This document shows, in pieces, positions 1-8,251 of a DNA stretch of 64,000 nt. Every line of letters begins with the position of its first letter. Positions within the stretch are counted from its first letter, which is position 1. The DNA is taken from contig DASWHR010000127.1 of NCBI GenBank assembly GCA_036398095.1, positions 3,953 to 67,952 of the forward strand. The letters are read 5' to 3'. Under the pieces are notes generated by a model. It was not told where the DNA came from. It made no database searches and saw nothing but the letters and a program-made list of their open reading frames with translations. Both the position numbers and the translations under genes were made by a program. This stretch comes from DASWHR01 sp036398095 (lineage in GTDB: Bacteria; Actinomycetota; AC-67).

Positions 1-4
1 AACG

Positions 5-613
5 CTAGTGGATCCAGACGGGGGTGCCGATCGGCGTCCACGAGTACAGCCGCTTCGCGTTGGCGGGGCCGATGCGAATGCAGCCGTGTGAATCGGGCCG
101 TCCCAGCTTGGACGCGCCGATCAGTCGCTTCGGGTTGCTGTACGGGAGCGAGTGAAGGTTGTAGTTCGAATAGAAGTTCATCGCGTACGGCATCCACACC
201 TTCCATTTGCGCGACCACCACTTGGTGCCTTTCGCGCGAACCTTGAACGTCCCCTTCGGCGTGCGGTATCCGGGACGCCCGGTCGAAACCTTGAAGGCCA
301 TCACCGCGCGTCCGTTCTCCCACGCGGTGATCGTCTGCGAACCGATCGCGACTTCGATCATCTTTCCGGTGGCGGGAACCTTCGCCGGCTTCGCGCCGGC
401 GACCGGCTTGGCGGCCGGCGGCTTGGCCGCAACGGGCTTCGCCTCGCCGGCCGGAGGCCCGAACAAGGTCGCATCGACCGCGACGGCCCCCGATCCCGGC
501 GCCGACCAACTGCCCGGCGGCGAGGATGCGGTGGCGATCGGCTGCGGCGCGGTCGCCAGGGACGTCACGACCATGGCCCCCAGAATGGCGGCGGTCGTCA
601 AGACACGTTTCAC
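5..613 (-). CDS. L,D-transpeptidase (YkuD domain), exported
   Basis: Likely peptidoglycan 3-3 cross-linking or peptide-attaching enzyme acting outside the membrane. The C-terminal part carries the YkuD signature SHGCIRIG with the catalytic Cys, followed by a short tail ending GTPVWIH. The N-terminus is a signal peptide (KRVLTTAAILGAMVV) followed by an Ala/Pro/Lys-rich linker (AAKPPAAKPVAGAKPAK) that probably spans the wall. I chose the GTG at 613 because GGGAGGAGG lies 5 nt upstream; a longer ATG reading at 670 would put an arginine-rich segment before the signal peptide. The stop overlaps a CTAG at the window edge, so a convergent neighbour may share it. Family assignment is firm, the in vivo substrate is inferred. 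Confidence 0.9.
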   Translation of the reverse strand: MKRVLTTAAILGAMVVTSLATAPQPIATASSPPGSWSAPGSGAVAVDATLFGPPAGEAKPVAAKPPAAKPVAGAKPAKVPATGKMIEVAIGSQTITAWENGRAVMAFKVSTGRPGYRTPKGTFKVRAKGTKWWSRKWKVWMPYAMNFYSNYNLHSLPYSNPKRLIGASKLGRPDSHGCIRIGPANAKRLYSWTPIGTPVWIH

Positions 614-730
614 GGGAACCTCCTCCCCCCTTCGAGCCGGTTTCCGGCCCGTCGATGAGGTCATCGGCACAGAAATCCACCACTTGAGGGCAAACGGATC
701 GTACGGGCGAACCCGGGCGGGAGCAAGGGT

Positions 731-1792
731 CTAGCGACCGGCCGGCTCCCGCAGAGCGGCACCGGCGAACTCTCGCATGCCGTCGGCGAACCTCACGCGG
801 GCCCTGAAGCCAAGCACGCGCGCCGCGCGTTCGGGCGAAGCGAAGACGTGCCGGACGTCGCCCGCGCGAAAGCGACCGCACACGACCGGGGCCGGCGCCA
901 CCCCTCCGGTCGCCGACCACAGCGCATGCGCCATCTCCCCGATGGTGTGCGGCTCGCCCGACGCGACGTTGAACGCGCCCACGGCCGGCCGGGACGCAGC
1001 GATTGCGACCGCGTTGGCTCGCGCCACGTCACGCACGTGCACGAAGTCGCGGACCTGCCGTCCGTCTTCGAACACCTGCGGCGCCTCTCCGCGCTCCAGC
1101 GCGCTTCGAAAGATGCTCGCCACGCCGGCGTAGGGCGTATCGCGAGGCATTCCCGGCCCGTACACGTTGTGATAGCGGAGCACGGTCAGCGGAATGTTCC
1201 GCTCGCGCGCGAGCGCCGCACACAAGTGCTCTTGATGAAGCTTCGTGGCGGCGTAGACGTTGCGCGGATCAGCCGGCGCCGATTCGGGAACGGCCTCGGG
1301 CTCCAGGTCGTTGCCGCACGCCGGGCACAGCGGGTCGAAGCGGCCGGACGCGAGCATCTTTGTCGAGCGTGGGTGCGGGGCGACCTGACCGTCGCGCGTG
1401 CAGCGCCAGCCGCCTTCGCCGTAGACGACCATGCTCGATGCGAGCACCATCCGGCCGTGGAAACCGGCGGCATCCATTCCCCACAGCAACGTCGCGGTCC
1501 CTTGATCATTGTGCGACACGTAATCGCGGACGTCGGCGAAGTTCACCCCCAGCCCCACCATCGCCGCTTGATGACAGACCACGTCGATACCGCGCAGCGC
1601 GGAAAGCACGGTTTCGGGATCGCGCAGGTCGCCGATGATGACCTCGGCGGCGGGATCGGCCGACGGCATCCCGGCGTGCGCACCGGGATGAAGATTGTCG
1701 AGAATCCGAACACACGCACCGTCGGCGAGGAGCGCATCGACGATGTGGGACCCGATGAAGCCGAGCCCCCCGGTCACGAGGATGTTCACCAT
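731..1792 (-). CDS. NAD-dependent epimerase/dehydratase
   Basis: Extended short-chain dehydrogenase of 353 residues, probably a nucleotide-sugar epimerase or dehydratase. The N-terminus MVNILVTGGLGFIGSHIVDA is the Rossmann GxxGxxG NAD site; YAATKLHQE supplies the catalytic YxxxK, and YHNVYGPGMP is the usual substrate-side motif. A stretch with CPACGNDLEP looks like an inserted Cys pair, unusual for the family. The start overlaps the stop of the upstream membrane glycosyltransferase by 7 nt (ATGGTGA), implying translational coupling. Together with the divergent GT2/DUF2064 operon it suggests synthesis of a cell-envelope glycan. The exact sugar cannot be told from sequence. Confidence 0.9.
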   Translation of the reverse strand: MVNILVTGGLGFIGSHIVDALLADGACVRILDNLHPGAHAGMPSADPAAEVIIGDLRDPETVLSALRGIDVVCHQAAMVGLGVNFADVRDYVSHNDQGTATLLWGMDAAGFHGRMVLASSMVVYGEGGWRCTRDGQVAPHPRSTKMLASGRFDPLCPACGNDLEPEAVPESAPADPRNVYAATKLHQEHLCAALARERNIPLTVLRYHNVYGPGMPRDTPYAGVASIFRSALERGEAPQVFEDGRQVRDFVHVRDVARANAVAIAASRPAVGAFNVASGEPHTIGEMAHALWSATGGVAPAPVVCGRFRAGDVRHVFASPERAARVLGFRARVRFADGMREFAGAALREPAGR

Positions 1793-3093
1793 GGCGTCGC
1801 GATCATCGTTTGAACGCCGAGGGCGACGGCGATCTGCGCCGCCAACCATGCGCGCCGATTGGGAAGCGCCGCGCACGCGATCACCAGCCACGGCACGAAC
1901 AGCAGCCAGATCCGTTCGGTTTCCCCCTTCGACATGCCCGAAAGGTCGGCCAGCGCGACGGCCGCGACACCTCCCGCGACGAGGGCGCCGGCAGCATGCC
2001 GGCGCATTCGGACCATCGCCGCGGCGGCAGCCGGTCCGATCGCCAGGCCCAATGCTCCCAGATTCGCAGCGAGCGAGAACCAGTAGCCGCGGTCCTGCGC
2101 CACACCCGACAGATACGCGCGGCGCGTCGCCAGCAGGCCTGCCGGCCACCAAAATCCCGCCGCCGCGAACACGGCAAGCACCATCAGCGTGCCGGTGACG
2201 AACGAAGCGGCGCAGTCGAGCCGGCGGCGTCGCCACGCAATCGCCGCGGGGACGGCGGCGAGAAGGACCGCGCCGTAGGTCAGCATCATTGCGATGCCCA
2301 TCAGCACGCCGCCGGCGGCGGCGGCACCGCGCGATCGGGCACCCTCTCGGCCGGTCGCGATCACGCCGAGGGCGACCGCCCAGGCGCCCACGCCCGCGAA
2401 GAGCGCGTCCGCCGACGTCGCGATCCACACGGCCGCCGGCGCAAAGACAAGGAAGGGCGTCGCGGCGCGCGCCGCCGGTTCGCCGGCCACTTCGCGCACC
2501 GCGATCATGGCTGCGGCAACGGCCGCCGCACCGCCGCCGATCATCATCGCCGCCGCCCAGCCGGCGCCGCCCAGCCCGGCGCGCGACATGGCCCACAGCA
2601 GCAGCGGCATCCCCGGCGGATGGCCCCGCACATGCGTTCCGTACCCGGCGAGCGAGTCCGAGAACGACCCGAGAAACCGCGACGGGGAGTCCAGAGCCGC
2701 GGCCGTCGTCAAGTATTCGCCGGCCCGGCGCACCGGTTCGGTGAGCGCTGCGAACCCGTCGGCTCCGGCCAACGCGACTGCCCACGCCGCCGCCGCCACC
2801 GGGGCCACGAAACACAGGGCGCGCCAGGATGCTCGATCCGCAACGCCTGGCAGCAGCCGCCACCCGATCAGGCCCGCGGCGATCGGCACCACCGTCGCCG
2901 CTCCGATGCGCGGATCCCAAGGGCCCAGCACGCCCGGCAACGCGAGCAGGACCAGCAGCGCCCACGCGCCGACGGCGATGCGTTCGTTGCGCGCGGCCGG
3001 GATGACGGCGGCGAATCGTTCGGCGGTGACGGACATCGCAGCGATGCTAGCCCCCTGCTCGTCGAGGCGCGACGCGACAGCGCCGTTCGTCAT
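1786..3093 (-). CDS. Polytopic membrane glycosyltransferase-like protein (GT39/ArnT-like)
   Basis: A 435-residue integral membrane protein with about ten hydrophobic segments and the loop THVRGHPPGMPLLLWAMS, a pattern found in GT-C fold lipid-linked sugar transferases (GT39/ArnT/PMT relatives). Such enzymes use polyprenyl-phosphate sugars on the outer membrane face. It is coupled to the epimerase gene and divergent from a GT2 gene that could make the polyprenyl-phosphate donor. Start uncertain: this start has no clear ribosome site; ATG at 3036 (MSVTAERF) is an alternative that removes 19 residues and leaves more promoter space. Function is inferred from topology and context. Confidence 0.72.
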   Translation of the reverse strand: MTNGAVASRLDEQGASIAAMSVTAERFAAVIPAARNERIAVGAWALLVLLALPGVLGPWDPRIGAATVVPIAAGLIGWRLLPGVADRASWRALCFVAPVAAAAWAVALAGADGFAALTEPVRRAGEYLTTAAALDSPSRFLGSFSDSLAGYGTHVRGHPPGMPLLLWAMSRAGLGGAGWAAAMMIGGGAAAVAAAMIAVREVAGEPAARAATPFLVFAPAAVWIATSADALFAGVGAWAVALGVIATGREGARSRGAAAAGGVLMGIAMMLTYGAVLLAAVPAAIAWRRRRLDCAASFVTGTLMVLAVFAAAGFWWPAGLLATRRAYLSGVAQDRGYWFSLAANLGALGLAIGPAAAAAMVRMRRHAAGALVAGGVAAVALADLSGMSKGETERIWLLFVPWLVIACAALPNRRAWLAAQIAVALGVQTMIATPW

Positions 3094-3148
3094 GGAAACG
3101 TAAGCATTCGTTCATCGGCAGCCAAGATCTTCCCCCTACGCTCGCCCC

Positions 3149-3802
3149 ATGGTTGACGTGATCTTGCCGGTCTTGAACGAAGCCGAGGCGCTGCCGTGGG
3201 TGCTCGGCCGAATGCCGGCCGGCTATCGCTCGATCGTGGTCGACAACGGATCGGGCGATGGATCGGATCGAATCGCGGCCGAACTGGGTGCGATCGTCGT
3301 CTTCGAGCCGCTGCGAGGATTCGGTGCCGCGTGCTTCGCGGGGCTGCTGGCCGCGAGCGGGCCGATCGTTTGCTTCATGGATTGCGACGGGTCGCTCGAC
3401 CCCGCATCCCTGCCGCTGGTCACGGAAGCCATCACGCGCGGGCGAGCCGATCTCGCGATCGGATCCCGCCTGCCGGGAAGAGGGTCGATGCCCCTTCACG
3501 CCCGCGCAGGCAACGCCGCCCTCGCCAGAACGGTTCGCCGCCGCACCAGCGCGTCGGTGCGCGATCTCGGGCCGATGCGAGCCGCGCGGCGCGACGAGCT
3601 GCTCGCGCTGGGATTGACCGACCGTCGATTCGGCTGGCCGCTCGAGATGGTTCTGCGCGCCGCGAACGCCGGATGGCGCATCGCCGACGTCCCCGTTCCG
3701 TACGCCCCGAGGATGGGACGATCGAAGGTGACCGGAACGGTGGCAGGGACGATGCGAGCGGTGCGCGACATGCGTCGCATCCTCAAGACCATCGCACGAT
3801 GA
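3149..3802 (+). CDS. Family 2 glycosyltransferase (polyprenyl-phosphate sugar synthase type)
   Basis: A 217-residue soluble GT-A glycosyltransferase, DPM1-like. N-terminal VDVILPVLNEAEALPWVL, the VVDNGSGDGSD nucleotide loop, and FMDCDGSLDP (the DxD metal site) are all present. It probably transfers a sugar from a nucleotide donor to polyprenyl phosphate. There is no C-terminal membrane segment, so it is the short form. First gene of a four-gene operon whose members overlap by 4 nt (ATGA). A TACGCT hexamer just upstream suggests a short or absent leader, but I rate that weakly. Confidence 0.88.
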   Translation: MVDVILPVLNEAEALPWVLGRMPAGYRSIVVDNGSGDGSDRIAAELGAIVVFEPLRGFGAACFAGLLAASGPIVCFMDCDGSLDPASLPLVTEAITRGRADLAIGSRLPGRGSMPLHARAGNAALARTVRRRTSASVRDLGPMRAARRDELLALGLTDRRFGWPLEMVLRAANAGWRIADVPVPYAPRMGRSKVTGTVAGTMRAVRDMRRILKTIAR

Positions 3803-4512
3803 GACGGAATCAAAGACGCGACGAGGCGCCGGCATGCGTCCGCGTGATCGTGCTCGCGAAGGCTCCGATGCCCGGTCGAAGCAAAACGCGCCTGACGCCG
3901 CCGTGCACGCCGGCGGATGCGGCCGCGATCGCTCAGGCGGCGCTCGAGGACACGCTGCGTGCTGCGGAGCAGGCGAGCGATTCCCCGATGCCGCGGCTTT
4001 CCCCGATGCTGGCGTTGGATGGACCGGCGGGCGATTGGCTCCCACCCGGAATTGCCGTCGTCGCGCAGGCGCCCGGCTCCCTCAGCGAGCGCATCGCGGC
4101 CGCGTTCGACGCGGCCGGCGGACCGGCGCTCCTGATCGGCATGGATACGCCGCAGATCTCCCCGGCGTGCCTGCGATCGGCTGCCGCCGCTTTGACCACA
4201 CCAGGCTGCGATGCGGTGCTGGGCCCCGCGGAGGACGGCGGCTGGTGGTGTCTGGGGCTGCGCCGTCCGGAGCCGCGCATCACCCGAAGCATCACCCGGG
4301 GAGTGGCGATGTCAACGGCCCAGACCGGCGATGCACAACATCTCCGGCTGCATGCGCTCGGCCTTCGTCACTCCTTCCTGCCGTCGATGCGAGACGTTGA
4401 CACCTTCGACGACGCGCTCGCGGTGGCCGCTCTCGCTCCCGGGACTCGATTCGCGGCCACGACCGCGCGCGTTCGGGAACGCATCGGCCACGCTGCCGCG
4501 CCGGTCGCATGA
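3799..4512 (+). CDS. DUF2064 / TIGR04282-type glycosyltransferase-fold protein
   Basis: A 237-residue member of the DUF2064 (COG3222) family, a GT-A-fold group often found beside GT2 genes. Seen in sequence: VIVLAKAPMPGRSKTRLTPP, the family N-terminal nucleotide-binding loop; LLIGMDTPQI, the DxP region; and LGPAEDGGWWCLGL. Start ATG overlaps the upstream stop as ATGA and the stop overlaps the next ATG in the same way. Members are sometimes annotated as arsenosugar-biosynthesis transferases, but no arsenic genes are nearby, so I do not adopt that function. Context points to envelope or secondary glycan work. Confidence 0.87.
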   Translation: MRRNQRRDEAPACVRVIVLAKAPMPGRSKTRLTPPCTPADAAAIAQAALEDTLRAAEQASDSPMPRLSPMLALDGPAGDWLPPGIAVVAQAPGSLSERIAAAFDAAGGPALLIGMDTPQISPACLRSAAAALTTPGCDAVLGPAEDGGWWCLGLRRPEPRITRSITRGVAMSTAQTGDAQHLRLHALGLRHSFLPSMRDVDTFDDALAVAALAPGTRFAATTARVRERIGHAAAPVA

Positions 4513-5684
4513 TGCGCCTGCCGGCTCCGCCCGATCGCCTTCGGCGCGGGCCATTTCGACCAGGTGCGTTCTCGATGCGGCTGCGCGACGAGCGAACCGC
4601 TGCGCTGCTGGGCGTGGCACTTGGCATCTCGGTGCTCATCCTCATGGCAACCGGACTCGTGTCACACCTCATCCAGCATCCGCCCGGGTGGCTCACCTGG
4701 CCGGCCCGCCCGGCCAACACATATCGGGTGACGCAAGGCATCCATGTCGCCGCGGGCATCGCGACGGTGCCGCTGCTGCTGGCGAAGCTGTTCGTGATCT
4801 ATCCCAAGCTCTTCGTCTGGCCGCCGGCTCGAGACATCCCCCACCTCATCGAGCGTCTCACGTTGTTCCCGCTGGTCGGCGGAACGCTGTTCATGCTCGC
4901 GTCCGGCCTGTGGAACGTCGCCGGCTTCGAACCGTGGGGCTTCTTCTTCCCCGTCGCCCACTACTGGGGCTCGTTCATCACCATCGGTGCGCTCATCACC
5001 CACGTCGCTGCCAAGGCCGCCGTCACGCGTCGCGGACTTTCGCGTCCTGCCGGCGGGGCCGGCGGGGCCGCCGCGCCCGAGGAGGCCGGACTGTCCCGGC
5101 GCGGGTTCATCGGCGCGATCGCAGCCGCTTCGGCAGCGCTGACCGTGACCACGATCGGCCAAACCGTTTCACCGCTCCGACGCCTCGCGCTGCTGGCTCC
5201 TCGTGATCCGAAGACGGGGCCGCAGGGCGTCCCGGTCAACAAGACCGCCCGCGCCGCAGGCGTGATCGCCGCCGCAACCGATTCGGCGTGGCGACTCCGG
5301 ATCGAGGGAAACGTGCCGGCGCCCTTGGAGCTCTCGCTCGAAGACGTGCGCGCCATGACGGCGCACACCGCCGATCTGCCGATCGCATGCGTGCAAGGGT
5401 GGAGCGCCCCGGCGCGATGGCGCGGCGTCCGCTTAGCCGACGTCCTCGACCGGGCCGGCGCGTCGCCGGACGCGAGCCTTCGCGTCGAATCGCTTCAGCC
5501 GGCCGGGCAGTATCGAGCCTCCAGCGTCAACCGGCTTCACGCTCGAGACCGCGACACCCTGCTCGCCTACGATCTTCACGGCGCGCCACTCCACCTGGAC
5601 CACGGCTACCCGCTTCGACTGATCGGCCCGAACCGGCCGGGCGTGATGCAGACCAAGTGGGTGACGCGGCTGGTCGTCGAATGA
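4509..5684 (+). CDS. Membrane-anchored molybdopterin (sulfite oxidase-like) oxidoreductase
   Basis: A 391-residue two-part protein. Residues about 30-180 form a four-to-five helix membrane domain with conserved His (THVAAK, QGIHVAAG), reminiscent of cytochrome b561-type haem-binding subunits. Residues about 235-391 match the oxidoreductase molybdopterin-binding domain; LPIACVQGWS contains the Cys expected to coordinate molybdenum, and HGYPLRLIGPNRPGVMQTKW is typical of the C-terminus. Between them lies LSRRGFIGAIAAAS, a twin-arginine-like segment placed internally, which also provides the last membrane pass. The catalytic domain is therefore likely outside the cell, fed electrons through the membrane domain. 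Part of the GT2/DUF2064 operon; substrate unknown. Confidence 0.87.
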   Translation: MMRLPAPPDRLRRGPFRPGAFSMRLRDERTAALLGVALGISVLILMATGLVSHLIQHPPGWLTWPARPANTYRVTQGIHVAAGIATVPLLLAKLFVIYPKLFVWPPARDIPHLIERLTLFPLVGGTLFMLASGLWNVAGFEPWGFFFPVAHYWGSFITIGALITHVAAKAAVTRRGLSRPAGGAGGAAAPEEAGLSRRGFIGAIAAASAALTVTTIGQTVSPLRRLALLAPRDPKTGPQGVPVNKTARAAGVIAAATDSAWRLRIEGNVPAPLELSLEDVRAMTAHTADLPIACVQGWSAPARWRGVRLADVLDRAGASPDASLRVESLQPAGQYRASSVNRLHARDRDTLLAYDLHGAPLHLDHGYPLRLIGPNRPGVMQTKWVTRLVVE

Positions 5685-6118
5685 AGCGCGGCCCGCTCTT
5701 TTGGTCCGGCGTCGCGATCGGATGGGCGTTCATCGCAGCCGGAGCGGTGGGCATGATCGCGCAGGCGCGCTTCGCCAAACCATCCGAGACGGCGTTGTGG
5801 ATCGCCGGCGCCGTCCTCGCCCACGACGCGCTCGTCGCGCCGATCGTCATCGTGATCGCCCATGCGTTGCGGCGCATCGTCGCACCGCGATGGCTTGCAG
5901 CAGCACAAGCCGGCTTGATCGGCTCCGCGATCGTAACTATCGCCACCCTGCCGATCGTGCTCCGCCTGGGTCGCCGCGCCGATAACCCGAGCCTGTTGCC
6001 GCGCGCCTACGGGACGGGACTTGCGGTCACGCTCGCCGTCGTGTGGTTGGTCATGGTGACTGCCGCGCTTCGCGCAGCGCGCCGTCACCCGCTCGGATCC
6101 GATTCAGAATCCGGGTGA
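5681..6118 (+). CDS. Small integral membrane protein
   Basis: A 145-residue protein with four predicted transmembrane helices (GVAIGWAFIAAGAVGM; LWIAGAVLAHDALVAPIVIV; AAQAGLIGSAIVTIATLPIV; LAVTLAVVWLVMVT). It overlaps the preceding oxidoreductase by ATGA and closes the operon. I recognise no named domain. The company of a membrane molybdoenzyme suggests an accessory or electron-transfer role, but that is inference from position only. Confidence 0.75.
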   Translation: MKRGPLFWSGVAIGWAFIAAGAVGMIAQARFAKPSETALWIAGAVLAHDALVAPIVIVIAHALRRIVAPRWLAAAQAGLIGSAIVTIATLPIVLRLGRRADNPSLLPRAYGTGLAVTLAVVWLVMVTAALRAARRHPLGSDSESG

Positions 6119-6159
6119 TCGTGTGTGGAGTCCCGACCGGGCTCCGACGGCGGGGCCTT

Positions 6160-6300
6160 TCAGCAGCCGGGCTCGCCGGGGTGCCCGCAACACCCCGCCG
6201 CAAGCGCGCGCATGCGGTTCTTCGTCGCACGACGAAGCTTGTCGACGACCGGGCCCTCCGCCGTTTTCCAGTTCGAGAAGAAATCCTTCACGTATCCCAT
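6160..6300 (-). CDS. 46-residue Cys-rich small protein (CCGxxGEPGC)
   Basis: A short reading frame starting ATG at 6300 and ending TGA at 6160. It begins MGYVKDFFSNWKTAEGPVVD, has a basic amphipathic middle (KLRRATKNRMRAL), and ends with GCCGHPGEPGC. It lies 16 nt downstream of the response regulator stop, with GGAAGG as ribosome site, so it is probably co-transcribed with it. The three-Cys, Gly/Pro tail looks like a metal or disulfide site. I have an impression of similar small CCG..GEPGC-tailed proteins in other Gram-positive and Chloroflexota genomes but cannot confirm it here. Function unknown. Confidence 0.7.
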   Translation of the reverse strand: MGYVKDFFSNWKTAEGPVVDKLRRATKNRMRALAAGCCGHPGEPGC

Positions 6301-6316
6301 CACACCGGCCTTCCGG

Positions 6317-7024
6317 TCAGACGGCAGCGAGCCGGAAGCCCACGCCGTGCACCGTCTCGATGTAACGCGGTTCCTTCACATCGTCCGACAGCTTCTTGCG
6401 CAGCGAGGACATATGCACGTCGAGGGTCTTCGCAGCCTCGGCGGGCGTGGCGTTCCACACGGCCCGGACGATCTCATCGCGGCGCACGACCGCACCGGGC
6501 CGCTGCATCAACATCCGGAGCAGCTCGAACTCCTTTTGGGTCAACGTCACCTCTGCACCGGCTCGATGACAGCGGTAGGTGGCCGTGTCCAACGTCAAGT
6601 CCTTGAACGAGAGCGTGTCGGGATGAACGGCGGGAGGACCGCCGGCGCGACGCGCGACGGCGCGAACGCGAGCGACCAGCTCCGGCAAGGAGAACGGCTT
6701 GACCACATAGTCGTCGGCTCCCAATTCCAGGCCGACGACGCGTTCGGATTCACCGCCGCGCGCCGTCACCATGATGATCGGGATTCCGGTGCTCGATCGA
6801 ATCCGCTGAGCGACGTCCCGCCCGTCGATATCGGGCAGCCCGAGATCGAGCAAAATCACGTCCGGGCGCCACGTGCGTGCGAGCTTCTCAGCGTCGGCCC
6901 CCGTTCCGCATACCGAAACGACGTAGCCTTCTCGCTCGAGCGCATGACGAACGGCGCGCGCCAACTCCTCCTCGTCGTCGACGACGAGAATTCGCAACGG
7001 CCCACCGCTCGCAGGTCCACTCAT
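6317..7024 (-). CDS. OmpR/PhoB-family response regulator
   Basis: A 235-residue two-component DNA-binding regulator. Receiver domain about residues 11-122 with acidic pocket D16/D17 (ILVVDDEEE), phosphoacceptor D60 (DVILLDLGLPDIDG), and the conserved Lys in DYVVKPFSLPEL. The winged-helix output domain, about residues 140-235, ends GVGFRLAAV with LTQKEFELLRMLM and TLDVHMSSLRKKL. The ATG at 7024 gives a normal N-terminus; the longer frame upstream adds unrelated sequence. No sensor kinase lies next to it. The Cys-rich 46-residue gene follows directly, so the pair may form one unit. Confidence 0.93.
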   Translation of the reverse strand: MSGPASGGPLRILVVDDEEELARAVRHALEREGYVVSVCGTGADAEKLARTWRPDVILLDLGLPDIDGRDVAQRIRSSTGIPIIMVTARGGESERVVGLELGADDYVVKPFSLPELVARVRAVARRAGGPPAVHPDTLSFKDLTLDTATYRCHRAGAEVTLTQKEFELLRMLMQRPGAVVRRDEIVRAVWNATPAEAAKTLDVHMSSLRKKLSDDVKEPRYIETVHGVGFRLAAV

Positions 7025-7183
7025 GTCGGGTATCGATCGCTCCGGCCGTATTCTAGTGAACGCATTCGCTCTGCGGCGTTCGCCGGGAGATCCGCCTCCC
7101 CGTATTGGGAAGATCACGGCGATGGGTTAGCATCGGGGCTCAACCGAAGGCGCAGATCACAACAGAGTCCATGGGAGGTCACG

Positions 7184-7759
7184 ATGGGGGCGAAGAAGAA
7201 GGTCGCGAAGCGGCCGTCCGGCGCGACACGGAAGGTCGCCGGCGGGCTTCCGTGTCCGGAATGCGATTTCGTCGCCAAGCACGCTATGGGACTCGGACGC
7301 CACCGCTCGGCGCGGCACGGCGTGGTTCCCAAGCGCGCCGCGATGGCCCGGCCGAAGGCGCAAGCCCCCGGCGCGCCCTGGATCACGCGCGAGCAAGCCG
7401 CCGAACGCGCGGACGTTCACTACAACACGATCCGTCACTGGGAGCGGCGCGGATTGGTTCGCACCACGCGTCGTGCCGGCATCCGCGGCGTGTTCGTGCA
7501 CGGCGAGGACGTCGATCGCGCGGCGGCCGGCGGAACCGCGCTCGGCGTGGGCGCTCGGTCGTTGTCGATCGAAGAGCTTGAACGTCGCTACTCGGAGCTG
7601 CTCGCCAACTTGGAACGGTTGCTCGCCGCGACGAAGCGAGGCGCGGAGAAGGTCACCAGCGTCGCCGCCGGATCACAGCGCTCGCGGGGCGGCGGCCCCG
7701 CGAAAGCGAAAGCGAAGGCTCGTCCGCGGCGGCGTGGCCGGCCGCGATCGCGCCGATAG
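7184..7759 (+). CDS. C2H2 zinc finger / MerR-type HTH / AT-hook DNA-binding protein
   Basis: A 191-residue protein with an uncommon layout. Residues 24-45 read C-x2-C-x12-H-x4-H (CPECDFVAKHAMGLGRHRSA up to H45), a classical C2H2 finger pattern. Residues 67-112 form a MerR/excisionase-type helix-turn-helix (WITREQAAERADVHYNTIRH). Residues about 128-150 are a likely coiled coil (IEELERRYSELLANLERLLA). The tail is very basic and includes RRRGRPRSRR, an AT-hook core. Start ATG 7184 follows GGGAGGTC at good spacing. Its 3' 107 nt run antisense to the nitroreductase gene. Probably a sequence-specific DNA-binding or nucleoid protein; target unknown. Confidence 0.82.
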   Translation: MGAKKKVAKRPSGATRKVAGGLPCPECDFVAKHAMGLGRHRSARHGVVPKRAAMARPKAQAPGAPWITREQAAERADVHYNTIRHWERRGLVRTTRRAGIRGVFVHGEDVDRAAAGGTALGVGARSLSIEELERRYSELLANLERLLAATKRGAEKVTSVAAGSQRSRGGGPAKAKAKARPRRRGRPRSRR

Positions 7760-8243
7760 GTTCGAGTTCGGCGGGAATCCCGAACGCGTCCTTCACGTCG
7801 CGCTCGTGCCGGAGGCCGAAGAACAGCGCACCGAGACCCTCGTCGGCGACGGTGAGCAGCATCGTCATGGTTGCGAAGGCGGTGTCCACCGTCCAGTAGG
7901 GAACCGGCCACCGGTCTTCGTCGCGGTCGGTCCATCCCTTGTCGGGTTCCGCGTAGCGATCCAGATAGGCCTGTTTGTTCGCGCACGGCAAGACGATAAG
8001 ACCCGCGCGCATCACGCCCCGTCTGTTGGACTCGCCTCGCTCGCCGCGAGGCCAAGCCGCATCCCAGAACCGCTCGCGATCCGCGGGCTCGGTGAGGGCG
8101 AGGAATCCCCATCCCTGCGAAAAGCCGGCCGACGGGGCGCGCGTCGCGTTCGAAAGAATCCGCTCGACGACGGCTTCGGCGACCGGACGGTCGTGAAAGG
8201 AGCGGACCATGCGTCGCCGCTCGATGACGCGCTGAAACTCCAT
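7653..8243 (-). CDS. Nitroreductase-family FMN flavoprotein
   Basis: A 196-residue nitroreductase-like oxidoreductase. The start MEFQRVIERRRMVRSFHDRP holds the Arg cluster that binds the FMN phosphate; RAPSAGFSQGWGFLAL and TMLLTVADEGLGALFFGL are further family motifs. The C-terminal SRGRRPASAVIRRRRW resembles the usual family ending, so the gene is complete even though its last 107 nt lie opposite the zinc-finger gene. ATG 8243 has GGAGG 5 nt upstream. Eight nucleotides separate it from the upstream membrane protein gene. Physiological substrate not predictable. Confidence 0.88.
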   Translation of the reverse strand: MEFQRVIERRRMVRSFHDRPVAEAVVERILSNATRAPSAGFSQGWGFLALTEPADRERFWDAAWPRGERGESNRRGVMRAGLIVLPCANKQAYLDRYAEPDKGWTDRDEDRWPVPYWTVDTAFATMTMLLTVADEGLGALFFGLRHERDVKDAFGIPAELEPIGAIAAGHAAADEPSLSLSRGRRPASAVIRRRRW

Positions 8244-8251
8244 CGATCCTC

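Noticed and set aside
731..2965. Epimerase frame extended upstream to 744 residues
   Set aside because: The extra N-terminal part is Arg/Gly-rich antisense-type sequence lying over the membrane glycosyltransferase gene; the Rossmann motif starts at 1792 with a coupled ATG.
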